Source of the DNA: Deltaproteobacteria bacterium
GTDB lineage: Bacteria > Myxococcota_A > Polyangia > Polyangiales > Sandaracinaceae
NCBI GenBank assembly: GCA_017303575.1
Contig: JAFLCL010000047.1
Location: forward strand, 1-42,032
Direction: 5' to 3'
Length of the DNA: 42,032 bases
The position numbers and the translations under genes are program-made. The notes under the pieces are model-generated. The model was not told the DNA's origin, ran no database searches, and worked only from the letters and a program-made list of their open reading frames with translations. Below are positions 1 through 8,488 of this stretch, in pieces (within the stretch, counting starts at the first letter, position 1; each line of letters begins with the position of its first letter).

Positions 1-345
1 CGGCGCGCCGAAGCCCGGCTGCGGGCCGGGCGGACCGCCGAAGCCACCCGGATCACCCGGCGGCGGCGTCATCGGCCCCAACATCGTGGCCTGGAACGCC
101 ATGTTCTTGGGCGGCTCGGCGGGCGCCGCGGGCGGCGGTCCCATCGGTCCTGCAGCTGGCGGTCCACCCGGTCCGGGCGGTCCTCCTGGGGCGCCGGGCT
201 TCGGCGGCACGGCCGGTCCCGACATCATCATCGTGCCCTTGAACTTCGAGGCAGCGGCCTTGGGCTTGAGCGCGGTCGCGCACGCGACGCACTGAGTGGC
301 GGTGTCGGTGTTGGGCTTTCCGCAGTTCGGACAGAAGACGGTCAC
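1..345 (-). CDS. Zinc-ribbon protein with Pro/Gly-rich region (N-terminal part, runs off the left edge)
   Basis: Reading leftward from a GTG at 345, the frame stays open to base 1 (115 codons, no stop seen). It begins MTVFCPNCGKPN and has cysteines at residues 5, 8, 19 and 22, a CxxC-x10-CxxC zinc ribbon typical of the small N-terminal zinc ribbons on many bacterial membrane or regulatory proteins. After a Lys/Ala-rich stretch it turns into a low-complexity Pro/Gly/Met region rich in PPG-like repeats. A GGAGG lies 7 nt upstream of the GTG, which supports this start. The C-terminal domain that would define function lies outside the window. It is divergent from the nuo operon. I am confident it is a real gene and cannot assign a function. 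Confidence 0.75.
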   Translation of the reverse strand, partial: MTVFCPNCGKPNTDTATQCVACATALKPKAAASKFKGTMMMSGPAVPPKPGAPGGPPGPGGPPAAGPMGPPPAAPAEPPKNMAFQATMLGPMTPPPGDPGGFGGPPGPQPGFGAP

Positions 346-471
346 GTGTGTGCCTCCGGCCAAGTCTGTTCCGCGCGAGCTCCCCTCGAAGGGCGCCCCC
401 GGACGGGGGAGTGACCTCGCGTGTTCGAGACCGACACGCGCTGCCACCACGGACGACCTGGCGACGCGCGG

Positions 472-500
472 ATGCTAGTCGTCTCGATCGCCGATTTCAA
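472..500 (-). promoter_or_regulatory. Sigma70-like promoter for the zinc-ribbon gene
   Basis: On the minus strand there is TTGAAA (plus-strand 495-500), a 17-nt spacer and TAGCAT (472-477), both close to the -35 and -10 consensus. The implied 5' UTR is about 120 nt. It contains two short inverted repeats: CGCGTGT/ACACGCG at 418-424 and 434-440, and a C-run/G-run pair near 396-409. Prediction from sequence only. Confidence 0.55.
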
Positions 501-583
501 TCCGAACTCGTCGCCATCTTCACTGCCGCTCACGACGACGGCGGGGCTCTCGCAGCAGGCCTCCGGCGCGGCCTCGGCGTGTC

Positions 584-612
584 TTGACACTCTCGCACGC
601 GCGGCCTAGCGT
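584..612 (+). promoter_or_regulatory. Sigma70-like promoter for the nuo operon
   Basis: A perfect -35 hexamer TTGACA (584-589), a 17-nt spacer and TAGCGT (607-612) lie about 150 nt upstream of the nuoE start. No other candidate of this quality is seen in the gap, which also holds the divergent promoter at 472-500. No gene is evident between 346 and 759; the short open frames there are GC-rich shadows. Confidence 0.6.
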
Positions 613-759
613 CCGGCCGCTTTCGCGCCCGCCGAGCATCGCTCGCGGTCGTGATGGCGGCCCGCCGAGCGCTGCGTGCGAGCGCGCGGCGACGCATCCG
701 CCGCGCTGCATCCGACAGCGCCCTCGACAGCCACCGACGGTGTGGAGAACGACCGCCCC

Positions 760-1314
760 ATGACGACCCCGGCTCAGTCCATCGCGCCCCTCACACTCAC
801 GCCGGACCAAGAGCGACGCATCGACGAGATCCTCGGTCGCTACCCGACGCGCCGCGCGGCCTGCATCCCCACGCTCCACGTCTGCCAGGAAGCGATCGGC
901 TGGGTGTCGCCCGACGTCATCGCCTACGTCGCGCAGCGCCTCGGCATGGCGACCAGCGAAGTGCAGGGCGTCGTGACGTTCTACACGATGTACCACCAGG
1001 CCCCGGTGGGGAAGCACGTGCTGTGGGTGTGTCGAACGCTCTCCTGTGATCTCCGCGGCGGCAAGACGATCCAGGAGCACGCGGAGAAGCGCCTCGGCTG
1101 CCACGCGGGCGAGACCACCAAGGACGGCACCTGGACGCTCAAGAAGGCGGAGTGTCTCGCGGCGTGCGGCTACGCGCCGATGGTGCAGATCGACGACCGC
1201 TTCTACGAGAACCTCACGCCCGAGAAGCTCGACGCGCTCATGGATCGCATCGAGAAGGGCGAGATGCCCACGCAAGAAGAGACCGCGTGGGTGCCCAACA
1301 CGGCGTCGAGCTGA
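760..1314 (+). CDS. nuoE: NADH-quinone oxidoreductase subunit E (24-kDa, thioredoxin-like 2Fe-2S)
   Basis: This 184-residue protein belongs to the NADH-oxidising tip of respiratory complex I and carries the N1a-type 2Fe-2S cluster beside NuoF. Four cluster cysteines are visible at residues 91, 96, 132 and 136 (CRTLSC and CLAAC). The helical N-terminal half has the family's IPTLHVCQEAIGW and QGVVTFYTMY blocks. I chose ATG 760 because family similarity begins just after it; the frame stays open upstream to 676, but that part is Arg/Ala-rich and unlike the family. An in-frame GTG at 742 is possible. It is the first gene of a seven-gene nuo operon with a promoter at 584-612. nuoF follows after 49 nt. 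Confidence 0.95.
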   Translation: MTTPAQSIAPLTLTPDQERRIDEILGRYPTRRAACIPTLHVCQEAIGWVSPDVIAYVAQRLGMATSEVQGVVTFYTMYHQAPVGKHVLWVCRTLSCDLRGGKTIQEHAEKRLGCHAGETTKDGTWTLKKAECLAACGYAPMVQIDDRFYENLTPEKLDALMDRIEKGEMPTQEETAWVPNTASS

Positions 1315-1363
1315 GCTCCGCCTCGTCTCCTCACCGCCCGCACTCGCAGAGACAGGCGAACGC

Positions 1364-2794
1364 ATGCCCGACTACAAGAACATCCTCTCCAATCGCTACC
1401 CGCTCGCGCAGAGCTGGACGCTCGCCGTCGCCGAGCGCGCAGGCGCGTACGGCCCTGCGAAGAAGGCTCTCGGGACGATGACGCCCGAGCAGATCAAGAA
1501 CGAGGTGAAGGCTGCGAACATCCGCGGACGCGGTGGCGCAGGCTTTCCCGCGGGCATGAAGTGGGGCTTCCTCAACCCCAAGCCCGGTCAGGACGTCTAC
1601 CTCGTGATCAACGCGGACGAAGGTGAGCCCGGCACCTTCAAGGACCGCACGATCATGGAGAAGGATCCGCATCGCCTGATCGAGGGATGCATCATCGCGA
1701 TGTACGCGATCGGCGCCCACAAGACCTTCATCTACGTGCGCTGCGAGCTCGTGCTCTCCATCCAGCGGCTCGAGGCCGCGGTGAAGGAAGCGCACGCGAA
1801 GGGCTACCTCGGCGCGCGACCGTTCGGGAAGGACCACGCGATGGAGATCGTCGTGCACCCGGGTGCCGGCGCGTACATCTGCGGCGAGGAGACCTCGCTC
1901 CTCAACTCGCTCGAGGGACAGCGCGGCGAGCCGCGCCTCAAGCCCCCGTTCCCTGCCGTGAAGGGCGCATTCGGCATGCCCACGATCGTCAACAACGTCG
2001 AGACGATCGCGTCGGTCCCCGACGTCGTCGCGATGGGCGGCGAGCCGTGGTCGAACCTCTCGCTGCTTCCTCCGGAGATGAAGGACGGCGGCACGCGTCT
2101 CTACGGCATCAGCGGCCACGTGCTCAAGCCCGGCGTCTTCGAGGCGCCGGTGGGCATCACGCTGCGCGAGCTCATCTACGACTTCGGCGGAGGCATGCTG
2201 CACGCGGGTCGTCCGCTCAAGGGCGTCATCCCCGGAGGCTCGAGCACGCCGGTGCTGCGCCCCGAGGACAAGGTGCACGCGCCCGATCCGAAGAGCCCCA
2301 TGAACAAGTGGCACGGCAAGAGCCACCTCGACGTCCCGATGGCCGTCGACACGATGCGCAACCTCGGGACGATGCTCGGCACCTGCTGCGCGATCGTCAT
2401 GGACTCCTCGGTCAACATGGTCGAGGCCTCGCGCAACCTGATGAAGTTCTATCACCACGAGTCGTGCGGACAGTGCACGCCGTGCCGTGAAGGAACGGGC
2501 TGGCTCGAGGACACGCTCAACAAGCTCGCGTCGGGACGTGGCAAGGCGAGCGACGTCGATCTCCTCGTCGACATCTCGAACAACATGATGGGCAACACGA
2601 TCTGCGCGCTCGCCGACGGCACCGCGATGCCGATGCTGGCGTTCGTGAGGAAGTACCGAAAGGAATTCCTCGAGGCCGCGGACAAGGGCCTCTCGCCCTC
2701 GCAGACGCGCCTCGACGAGGCCGTGCGTGCAGCGTTGGTGGGCGCCGCGCGCGCCCAGTCGCACGCGTCGCACGCGGTCGGAGGTGCAGCGTGA
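1364..2794 (+). CDS. nuoF: NADH-quinone oxidoreductase subunit F (51-kDa, FMN and NADH binding)
   Basis: This 476-residue protein oxidises NADH through FMN and passes electrons to the N3 4Fe-4S cluster of complex I. Visible motifs are the glycine-rich nucleotide/FMN site GRGGAGFPAGMKW (residues 55-67), NADEGEPGT (83-91), GAGAYICGEETSL (167-179), and the N3 ligands in ESCGQCTPC (C368, C371, C374) plus C414. It is slightly longer than usual, with an Ala-rich tail after about residue 445. I chose ATG 1364 (MPDYKNIL); the frame runs open upstream but there overlaps nuoE and is not family-like. Its TGA overlaps the nuoJ ATG (TGATG), so the two are probably translationally coupled. nuoG, normally next, is absent. 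Confidence 0.96.
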   Translation: MPDYKNILSNRYPLAQSWTLAVAERAGAYGPAKKALGTMTPEQIKNEVKAANIRGRGGAGFPAGMKWGFLNPKPGQDVYLVINADEGEPGTFKDRTIMEKDPHRLIEGCIIAMYAIGAHKTFIYVRCELVLSIQRLEAAVKEAHAKGYLGARPFGKDHAMEIVVHPGAGAYICGEETSLLNSLEGQRGEPRLKPPFPAVKGAFGMPTIVNNVETIASVPDVVAMGGEPWSNLSLLPPEMKDGGTRLYGISGHVLKPGVFEAPVGITLRELIYDFGGGMLHAGRPLKGVIPGGSSTPVLRPEDKVHAPDPKSPMNKWHGKSHLDVPMAVDTMRNLGTMLGTCCAIVMDSSVNMVEASRNLMKFYHHESCGQCTPCREGTGWLEDTLNKLASGRGKASDVDLLVDISNNMMGNTICALADGTAMPMLAFVRKYRKEFLEAADKGLSPSQTRLDEAVRAALVGAARAQSHASHAVGGAA

Positions 2795-3438
2795 TGAGCC
2801 TGGGTGGACAGCTGCTCTTCGCGTTCGCGGGCCTCATCGCGATCCTCTCGGCGCTCCTCACGGTCACGCAGCGCAGCCCGCTGCGCGCGGCCGTCGCGCT
2901 GCTCGTGCACGTGGTCTCGCTCGCGGGCCTCTACCTCACGCTCCACGCGCACCTGCTCGCTGCGATCCAGCTGCTGGTGTACGCCGGCGCCGTCGTCGTC
3001 CTCTTCGTCTTCGTCATCATGCTCATCGGTCCGGGCGCGCTCGACGTGAAGCCCGACCAGCGCGGCTTGATGGTGAAGCTGCTCGGTGGCGCCACGATCG
3101 TCATGGTCGCAGGCGCGATCGCGGCGCAGGTCGGTCATGCCGTCGGCATCTTCCCCGGCCTGCCGGGCTGCCCCGAAGGCGACACCACCACGCTCGCAGG
3201 CGAGTGTGGCCAGTTCGGCGGCGTCGACGCGCTCTCGAACGCGATCTACGTCGGCGCGGCCATCCCGTTCGAGCTCGTCTCGGTTCTCTTGCTCGTGGCC
3301 ATCGTCGGCGCGATCGCCGTCGCGCGCGGGCACACGGACGCGGAGAAGAAGGCCAAGGACCCGGTCGAGCTCGACCCGCGTCCCCGCTCGGCCGATCCCA
3401 ACTCGCCTGATCCCTCGGGCATCACGCCCGCTGAGTGA
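2794..3438 (+). CDS. nuoJ: NADH-quinone oxidoreductase subunit J (membrane arm)
   Basis: This 214-residue protein has about five hydrophobic helices and matches NuoJ, the membrane subunit at the junction between quinone module and proton channels. The diagnostic stretch LLVYAGAVVVLFVFVIMLIG (residues about 68-87) is the NuoJ TM3 region. A soluble loop (about residues 125-150) with two cysteines and a charged Pro/Asp-rich tail follow. The start overlaps the nuoF stop; GGAGG at 2780-2784 serves either ATG 2794 or the in-frame GTG 2791. nuoK begins 12 nt downstream. Confidence 0.93.
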   Translation: MSLGGQLLFAFAGLIAILSALLTVTQRSPLRAAVALLVHVVSLAGLYLTLHAHLLAAIQLLVYAGAVVVLFVFVIMLIGPGALDVKPDQRGLMVKLLGGATIVMVAGAIAAQVGHAVGIFPGLPGCPEGDTTTLAGECGQFGGVDALSNAIYVGAAIPFELVSVLLLVAIVGAIAVARGHTDAEKKAKDPVELDPRPRSADPNSPDPSGITPAE

Positions 3439-3450
3439 ACGGAGCACACG

Positions 3451-3759
3451 ATGGTCACCGGACTCGGCACCTACCTCACGCTCTCCGCCGTCCTCTTCGG
3501 CATCGGCGCCGCGGGCTTCCTCGCGCGCCGCAACCTGCTGCTCCAGCTGATGAGCATCGAGATCATGTTGAACTCGGTGAACCTCGCGCTGGTCGCCATC
3601 AACCGCGCTCACCCGACCTCGCACGCGGGTCAGGTCTTCGCGTTCTTCGTCATCGCGGTCGCTGCCGCCGAGGCCTCGGTGGGCCTGGCGATCCTCATCA
3701 GCGTCTTCCGCCTCAAGAAGTCGGTCGAGAGCGACCGCGCTGATCTCCTGAAAGGCTGA
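3451..3759 (+). CDS. nuoK: NADH-quinone oxidoreductase subunit K (membrane arm)
   Basis: At 102 residues with three transmembrane helices this has the usual size and pattern of NuoK (MrpC-like). It contains the conserved acidic and sequence blocks of the family: RRNLLLQLMSIEIMLNSVNLAL in helix 2 and FVIAVAAAEASVGLAILIS in helix 3, including the membrane glutamates used in proton translocation. A GGAG lies a few bases upstream of ATG 3451. It sits 3 nt before nuoL. Confidence 0.95.
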   Translation: MVTGLGTYLTLSAVLFGIGAAGFLARRNLLLQLMSIEIMLNSVNLALVAINRAHPTSHAGQVFAFFVIAVAAAEASVGLAILISVFRLKKSVESDRADLLKG

Positions 3760-3762
3760 GCG

Positions 3763-6534
3763 ATGGAGTTTCTCCAGACCCTCAACGAGCGCGTCCAAGC
3801 GTCCGAGCTGCTGCCGTGGATCATCCTCTTGCCCCTCTTGGGCGCGGTGATCAACGGCGTCTTCGGCAAGGGCGCGAACAAGAGCCTGATCACCACCGTC
3901 TCGGTGGGCTCGGTCTTCCTCTCGTTCCTCCTCGCGCTCTTCTGCTTCGGCAAGCTGCTCGGCGCCGAAGGCCCCGAGGAGCACGTCGACACCGTCTACG
4001 AGTGGTTCCGTCTGAGCGCGCCCGGCGGCTTCGGCGGCACCTTCGAGATGCCGGTCCGCGTGCGCTTCGTCATGGACCACCTGTCCGGGATCATGACCGT
4101 GATGATCACGGGCATCGCCTCGCTCATCCACCTGTACTCCACCGGGTACATGGGCGAGGACCCTGGCTACCGCAGGTTCATGACGTACCTGAACCTGTTC
4201 ACGGCCTCGATGCTGATCCTCGTGCTCGCGTCGAACATCCCGCTGATGTTCGTGGGCTGGGAAGGCGTGGGCCTCTGCAGCTACCTCCTCATCGGCTTCT
4301 GGTGGGAGAACCCGACGTACGCCGCGGCTGGCCGCAAGGCGTTCGTCGTGAACCGCATCGGTGACTTCGGCGTGCTCATCGGCACGTTCCTCATCGTCTC
4401 GACGGTGCACAGCTTCGAGTTCTCGGAGATCAACGCGGCCTCGGCCGAGCTCGCGGCCACGCCGCTGATGGTGGGCGGCGGTCCCGTCGGCATCGGCATC
4501 GCGACGGGCGCGGCGCTGTTCCTCTTCCTCGGCTGCACGGGCAAGAGCGCGCAGCTGCCGCTCTACGTCTGGCTCCCCGACGCCATGGCCGGTCCGACGC
4601 CGGTCTCCGCGCTCATCCACGCGGCCACGATGGTCACGTCGGGCATCTACCTCTGCTGCCGACTCTCGCCCGTGTTCATCCACAGCGAGGGCGCGATGAT
4701 CACCATCGCGCTGGTCGGCGCGGCCACCGCGTTCATCGCGGCCTCGATCGGCCTCGTGCAGAACCAGATAAAGAAGATCCTGGCCTACTCCACGGTGAGC
4801 CAGCTCGGCTTCATGTTCGCCGCGGTGGGCGTGGGCGCGTTCAGCGCGGGGTTCTTCCACGTCTTCACGCACGCGTTCTTCAAGGCGTGTCTCTTCCTCG
4901 GCGCCGGCTCGGTAATGCACGCGGTGCACGCGCACGGCGACGCGGACATCCGCTACCTCGGCAACATGCGGAAGTACATGCCGAGGACGCACGCGACGTT
5001 CTTGATCTCGTGCCTCGCGATCGCGGGCTTCCCGCTCACGAGCGGCTTCTTCAGCAAGGACGAGATCCTGCTCGGTGCGCTCGACTCCACGCATCACCTG
5101 CCGGCGTGGGTCGGCTGGACCGTCTTCTCGGTGCTCGCCGTGAGCGCGTTCATGACGGCCTTCTACATGTTCCGCCTCTACTTCCGGACCTTCTGGGGCG
5201 AGTTCAAGGGCGGGCACCCGCCAGCGGAAGAAGGCGCACACGATGCGCACGGTGACGATCACGCACACGCGGAGCCGCACGAGTCCGAGGACGCGATCAC
5301 GCTTCCGCTCATCGTGCTGGCGGTCGGCGCGCTGCTCGTCGGCTTCCTGGGCCTGCCGCACTGGGTTCCCGGCCTCGGCGAGTGGTCGTGGTGGGGCCAC
5401 TGGCTCAACGGTCACGGCGAGCACATCGGCCCGGTCGCCAGCTGGGCGCACCTCTACCCGGTGGCAGAAGGCGCGGAGCACGGCCTGGGCTTCGGCCCGA
5501 TCGCGATGGCGGTCGGCACGCTCGTGGGCCTCGGCGGCATCGGCCTCGCGTACGCCTGGTACTACGCGTCGGACGGCACCACCCCTGCGGGCATCCGCGC
5601 GCAGTTCCCCGCGGTCCACTCGTTCCTCATGGACAAGTGGCGCGTCGACGAGCTCTACGAGTTCGTCTTCATCGGTCCCTTCAAGTGGATCGCGGTCGTC
5701 GCGGCCAACATCGATCGCATCGCTGTCGACGGCCTCCTCACGAAGGTGCCCGGCCTGATCGCGAGGGGGCTCGGCGCGCTCGTCTCGCGCATGCAGAGCG
5801 GCGCCATCTACGCCTACACCACGGGCTTCGCGATCGGCGCGTTCGTGCTGGTGTGGTGGTTCACCTACCCGCACGTCGAGCTCGAGGTCACTGCGCCCGA
5901 CAGCGGGACGACGTTCGAGATGTCGGCCAGCACTGGCCCGGGCTACGAGTACCGCTGGGACTTCGACTCGGACGGCGAGCCCGACACCGAGTGGAGCGGC
6001 GAGCACGCGACCAGCCACACCTACGAGAACGACGCGTTCTTCGGGCTCGTCCTCGTCATCGAGGCGCCCGACATGGGCGACTCGATGGAGCTGCCGATGG
6101 GCGAGGATCTGATCGTCGACCTCGAGGAAGACGAGACGCTCGGCCTTCCGGTCGATCGCCTCGCGATCGACTGGATTGATCAGTCGCGCATCCCCGAGGC
6201 GGGCGTCGCCGTCGCGCCGACTGCGCGCCTCGAGATCAGCGAGGAGCACGGCGCCGAGGTCGTGATCGTGCGCGGCTCAGCCGCCCTCGTTGTGTCGGGC
6301 ACGCCGAGCGATGCACAGGGCGAGGAGGTTCGCCTCCGCACCGGTGACACTGCGCGCATCGGCCTCTCCACGATCCGCGTGGCGGCCCGCGCCCGCGTGA
6401 CGCTCGAGGTGAAGAACCTCTTCGGCAACCACACGCGTGTACGCGAGGACGTCGTCGTCGCGCTGCCCACGCCGCTCGAGCACGTCGCCGTCGCTTCACC
6501 CACCGTCGTTGGGAATTCGGGAGGTGCGCGATGA
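3763..6534 (+). CDS. nuoL: NADH-quinone oxidoreductase subunit L with a long C-terminal PKD-like/FecR-like extension
   Basis: Residues 1 to about 700 are a standard antiporter-like proton-pumping subunit: GWEGVGLCSYLLIGFW with E167, GKSAQLPLYVWLPDAMAGPTPVSAL with K261, SGFFSKDEI with K432, and a final helix at about 683-700. A His-rich loop lies at about 485-506. The protein is 923 residues, whereas NuoL is usually 600-700. Residues about 703-923 form a non-membrane extension. Its first part resembles a PKD fold (YRWDFDSDGEPD at 730-741, SHTY at 751-754). Its second part (about 820-885) has the spaced Gly/Val pattern and LRTGDTARIG signature reminiscent of FecR-type domains. In known complex I structures the NuoL C-terminus is thought to face the periplasm, so the extension would probably lie there (inference). 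The nuoL stop overlaps the nuoM ATG (ATGA). Confidence 0.95.
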   Translation: MEFLQTLNERVQASELLPWIILLPLLGAVINGVFGKGANKSLITTVSVGSVFLSFLLALFCFGKLLGAEGPEEHVDTVYEWFRLSAPGGFGGTFEMPVRVRFVMDHLSGIMTVMITGIASLIHLYSTGYMGEDPGYRRFMTYLNLFTASMLILVLASNIPLMFVGWEGVGLCSYLLIGFWWENPTYAAAGRKAFVVNRIGDFGVLIGTFLIVSTVHSFEFSEINAASAELAATPLMVGGGPVGIGIATGAALFLFLGCTGKSAQLPLYVWLPDAMAGPTPVSALIHAATMVTSGIYLCCRLSPVFIHSEGAMITIALVGAATAFIAASIGLVQNQIKKILAYSTVSQLGFMFAAVGVGAFSAGFFHVFTHAFFKACLFLGAGSVMHAVHAHGDADIRYLGNMRKYMPRTHATFLISCLAIAGFPLTSGFFSKDEILLGALDSTHHLPAWVGWTVFSVLAVSAFMTAFYMFRLYFRTFWGEFKGGHPPAEEGAHDAHGDDHAHAEPHESEDAITLPLIVLAVGALLVGFLGLPHWVPGLGEWSWWGHWLNGHGEHIGPVASWAHLYPVAEGAEHGLGFGPIAMAVGTLVGLGGIGLAYAWYYASDGTTPAGIRAQFPAVHSFLMDKWRVDELYEFVFIGPFKWIAVVAANIDRIAVDGLLTKVPGLIARGLGALVSRMQSGAIYAYTTGFAIGAFVLVWWFTYPHVELEVTAPDSGTTFEMSASTGPGYEYRWDFDSDGEPDTEWSGEHATSHTYENDAFFGLVLVIEAPDMGDSMELPMGEDLIVDLEEDETLGLPVDRLAIDWIDQSRIPEAGVAVAPTARLEISEEHGAEVVIVRGSAALVVSGTPSDAQGEEVRLRTGDTARIGLSTIRVAARARVTLEVKNLFGNHTRVREDVVVALPTPLEHVAVASPTVVGNSGGAR

Positions 6535-8327
6535 GCGCGTCCGACACGCAGCATGCGCACGGTTCTCCTGCCGAGACCGTGACGCCCACCGAGGCGCGCA
6601 TCGAGATCGTGCTCGCGATCCTCGTGGCCGTGATCTTCCTCGAGCTCCCGATGCACGCACCTGCGGCACCGGCGAACCTGCTCACGATGCTGCTCGCGGT
6701 GCCGTTCTTCGGCGCGATCGGCGTGCTCTTCATCCCCCGCCAGTGGACGGCGATCATTCGTCGCTTCTCGCTGGCGGTGATGGTGATCGAGCTCTGGATC
6801 TCCTCGTGGCTCTTCCACGGCGACTACAGCGGCGCGTCGTACCAGTTCGTCCAAGAGGGCGAGTGGATCCCGGCGCTCGGCATCCACTACTCGGTGGGCG
6901 TCGACGGCATCTCGTACTGGCTCGTGCTGCTCACGACCGTGCTGACGCCCATCTCGCTCTACGTCTCGTACAACTCGGTCTCGACGAAGATCAAGGAGTA
7001 CGCGTTCAGCTTCCTCCTCCTCGAAGTGGGCATGATCGGCGCGTTCGTCTCGCTCGATCTCTTCCTCTTCTACGTGTTTTGGGAGCTGATGCTCGTGCCG
7101 ATGTACCTGATCATCGGCATCTGGGGCGGCAAGGATCGCATCTACGCCGCGCTCAAGTTCTTCCTCTACACGATGGTTGGCAGCCTGCTGATGTTGGTCG
7201 CCATCCTGTACGCGGTCTCGCAGTACCACGCGCTCTCGGGTGAGTACTCGTTCGCGCTCGCAGACCTCCTCCGCCTCCAGCTCACGCAGGACGAGCAGAT
7301 CTGGCTCTTCGCCGCGTTCGCCCTCGCGTTCGCGATCAAGGTGCCGATGTTCCCGCTCCACACGTGGCTGCCCGATGCGCACGTGCAGGCGCCCACGGGC
7401 GGCTCGGTGATCCTGGCAGCCGTGCTTCTGAAGCTCGGTGGCTACGGGTTCTTGCGCTTCGCGATGCCGCTCTTCCCCTACGCGAGCCACTACCTCGGGC
7501 CGACGCTCGCCGTGTTCGCGGTCATCGGCATCATCTACGGCGCGGCATGCGCGTGGGTGCAGCGCGACGTGAAGAAGCTCGTCGCGTACTCCTCGGTGAG
7601 CCACCTCGGCTTCGTCATGCTCGGCATCTTCTCGGTGACGCGTGGCGGCATCGAGGGCGCGGTGCTCCAGATGATCAGCCACGGTGTCTCCACCGGCGCG
7701 CTCTTCATCTTGGTGGGCGTGATCTACGACCGTCGTCACACGCGTGACCTCGCGGACTTCGGGGGGCTCGCGAAGGCGATGCCCATCTACGCGACGCTCT
7801 TCGTGATCGTGACGATGAGCTCGGTGGGCCTGCCCGGGACCAACGGGTTCATCGGCGAGTTCATGATCCTCACGGGCACGTTCGTGTCCGAGGAGCTCAG
7901 CGTGTGGGAGCGCGTGTTCGCGCTCTGCGCGGCGACGGGCGTGATCCTCGCGGCCGTCTACATGCTCCACGCGGTGCTGAAGATGTTCTGGGGCCCGCTC
8001 GACAAGAAGGCGAACATGGGCCTTCCGGACATCAACCACCGCGAGGCCATCGCGCTCTCGCCCCTGGTCTTCCTGATCTTCTGGATGGGCATCTTCCCCG
8101 CGTCGATCCTCGACACGATGCGCCCCACGGTCTCGCACTTCGTCACCGTCTACGACGAGGGCTGGCGCGAGTCGTACTCGGCGGATCAGCTGCGCCTGCG
8201 TCCGGCGGCGGACGAGGCTGCCGAGGACGCCGAGCCCGCGGCCGCTGAAGGCGAGGGCGGCGAGGCGGCTGCGCTCGATCGGGCTGCTGCCGACCATGCC
8301 TTGGCGATGGCGGGAGGTGCACGATGA
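6531..8327 (+). CDS. nuoM: NADH-quinone oxidoreductase subunit M (proton-pumping membrane subunit)
   Basis: This 598-residue protein is an antiporter-like subunit of the complex I membrane arm. Family blocks are clear: VGVDGISYWLVLLT, the FYVFWELMLVPMYLIIG segment with the essential glutamate, KVPMFPLHTWLPDAHVQAPTG with the pump lysine, and KKLVAYSSVSHLGFVMLG. It is longer than the typical 500-510 residues. An N-terminal segment includes an extra hydrophobic helix (about residues 25-42) before the usual first helix, and a soluble Ala/Glu tail begins at about 560. GGGAGGTG precedes the ATG, which overlaps the nuoL stop. Its own TGA overlaps the ATG of a truncated nuoN copy at 8324. Confidence 0.95.
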   Translation: MSASDTQHAHGSPAETVTPTEARIEIVLAILVAVIFLELPMHAPAAPANLLTMLLAVPFFGAIGVLFIPRQWTAIIRRFSLAVMVIELWISSWLFHGDYSGASYQFVQEGEWIPALGIHYSVGVDGISYWLVLLTTVLTPISLYVSYNSVSTKIKEYAFSFLLLEVGMIGAFVSLDLFLFYVFWELMLVPMYLIIGIWGGKDRIYAALKFFLYTMVGSLLMLVAILYAVSQYHALSGEYSFALADLLRLQLTQDEQIWLFAAFALAFAIKVPMFPLHTWLPDAHVQAPTGGSVILAAVLLKLGGYGFLRFAMPLFPYASHYLGPTLAVFAVIGIIYGAACAWVQRDVKKLVAYSSVSHLGFVMLGIFSVTRGGIEGAVLQMISHGVSTGALFILVGVIYDRRHTRDLADFGGLAKAMPIYATLFVIVTMSSVGLPGTNGFIGEFMILTGTFVSEELSVWERVFALCAATGVILAAVYMLHAVLKMFWGPLDKKANMGLPDINHREAIALSPLVFLIFWMGIFPASILDTMRPTVSHFVTVYDEGWRESYSADQLRLRPAADEAAEDAEPAAAEGEGGEAAALDRAAADHALAMAGGAR

Positions 8328-8488
8328 CCGACCTCTTCGGTGACTGGGCGGCGCTCTACTTGCCCGAGGGGTCGTGCGACCCCTCCCCCGCGCGACGCGG
8401 GGCCCCCTCTCGCTCCACTCGCTCCGCTCGTGCTCCGCGTGGGGCCCCAGCCCCGCTTGGCTGCTCCGTGGTTGGAGGTGCACGATGA
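8324..8488 (+). pseudogene. Truncated duplicate of the nuoN start (54-codon mini-ORF)
   Basis: ATG 8324 begins MTDLFGDWAAL, nearly identical to NuoN's MTSLFGDWAALL, then enters Arg/Ala/Pro-rich inserted sequence and stops at the TGA that overlaps the real nuoN ATG (8485). The nuoM stop overlaps this ATG in the same ATGA way, so translation could still pass nuoM to mini-ORF to nuoN by coupling. It is best read as a 5' fragment; a coupling role or leader peptide is inference. Confidence 0.65.
8366..8385. repeat. Strong hairpin palindrome inside the nuoM-nuoN insert
   Basis: Nine-base perfect arms, GAGGGGTCG and CGACCCCTC, are separated by TG. There is no T-run after it, so it is not a typical intrinsic terminator. 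It is the core of the inserted element between the two nuoN starts and resembles in style the GGGGTCAG/CTGACCCC hairpin at 12770-12790. Confidence 0.7.

Noticed and set aside
2452..6249. Very long antisense open frame across nuoF-nuoL (minus, 1265 codons)
   Set aside because: Arg/Glu/His/Asp-rich composition typical of a GC-rich shadow, opposite clear nuo genes; no domain visible.
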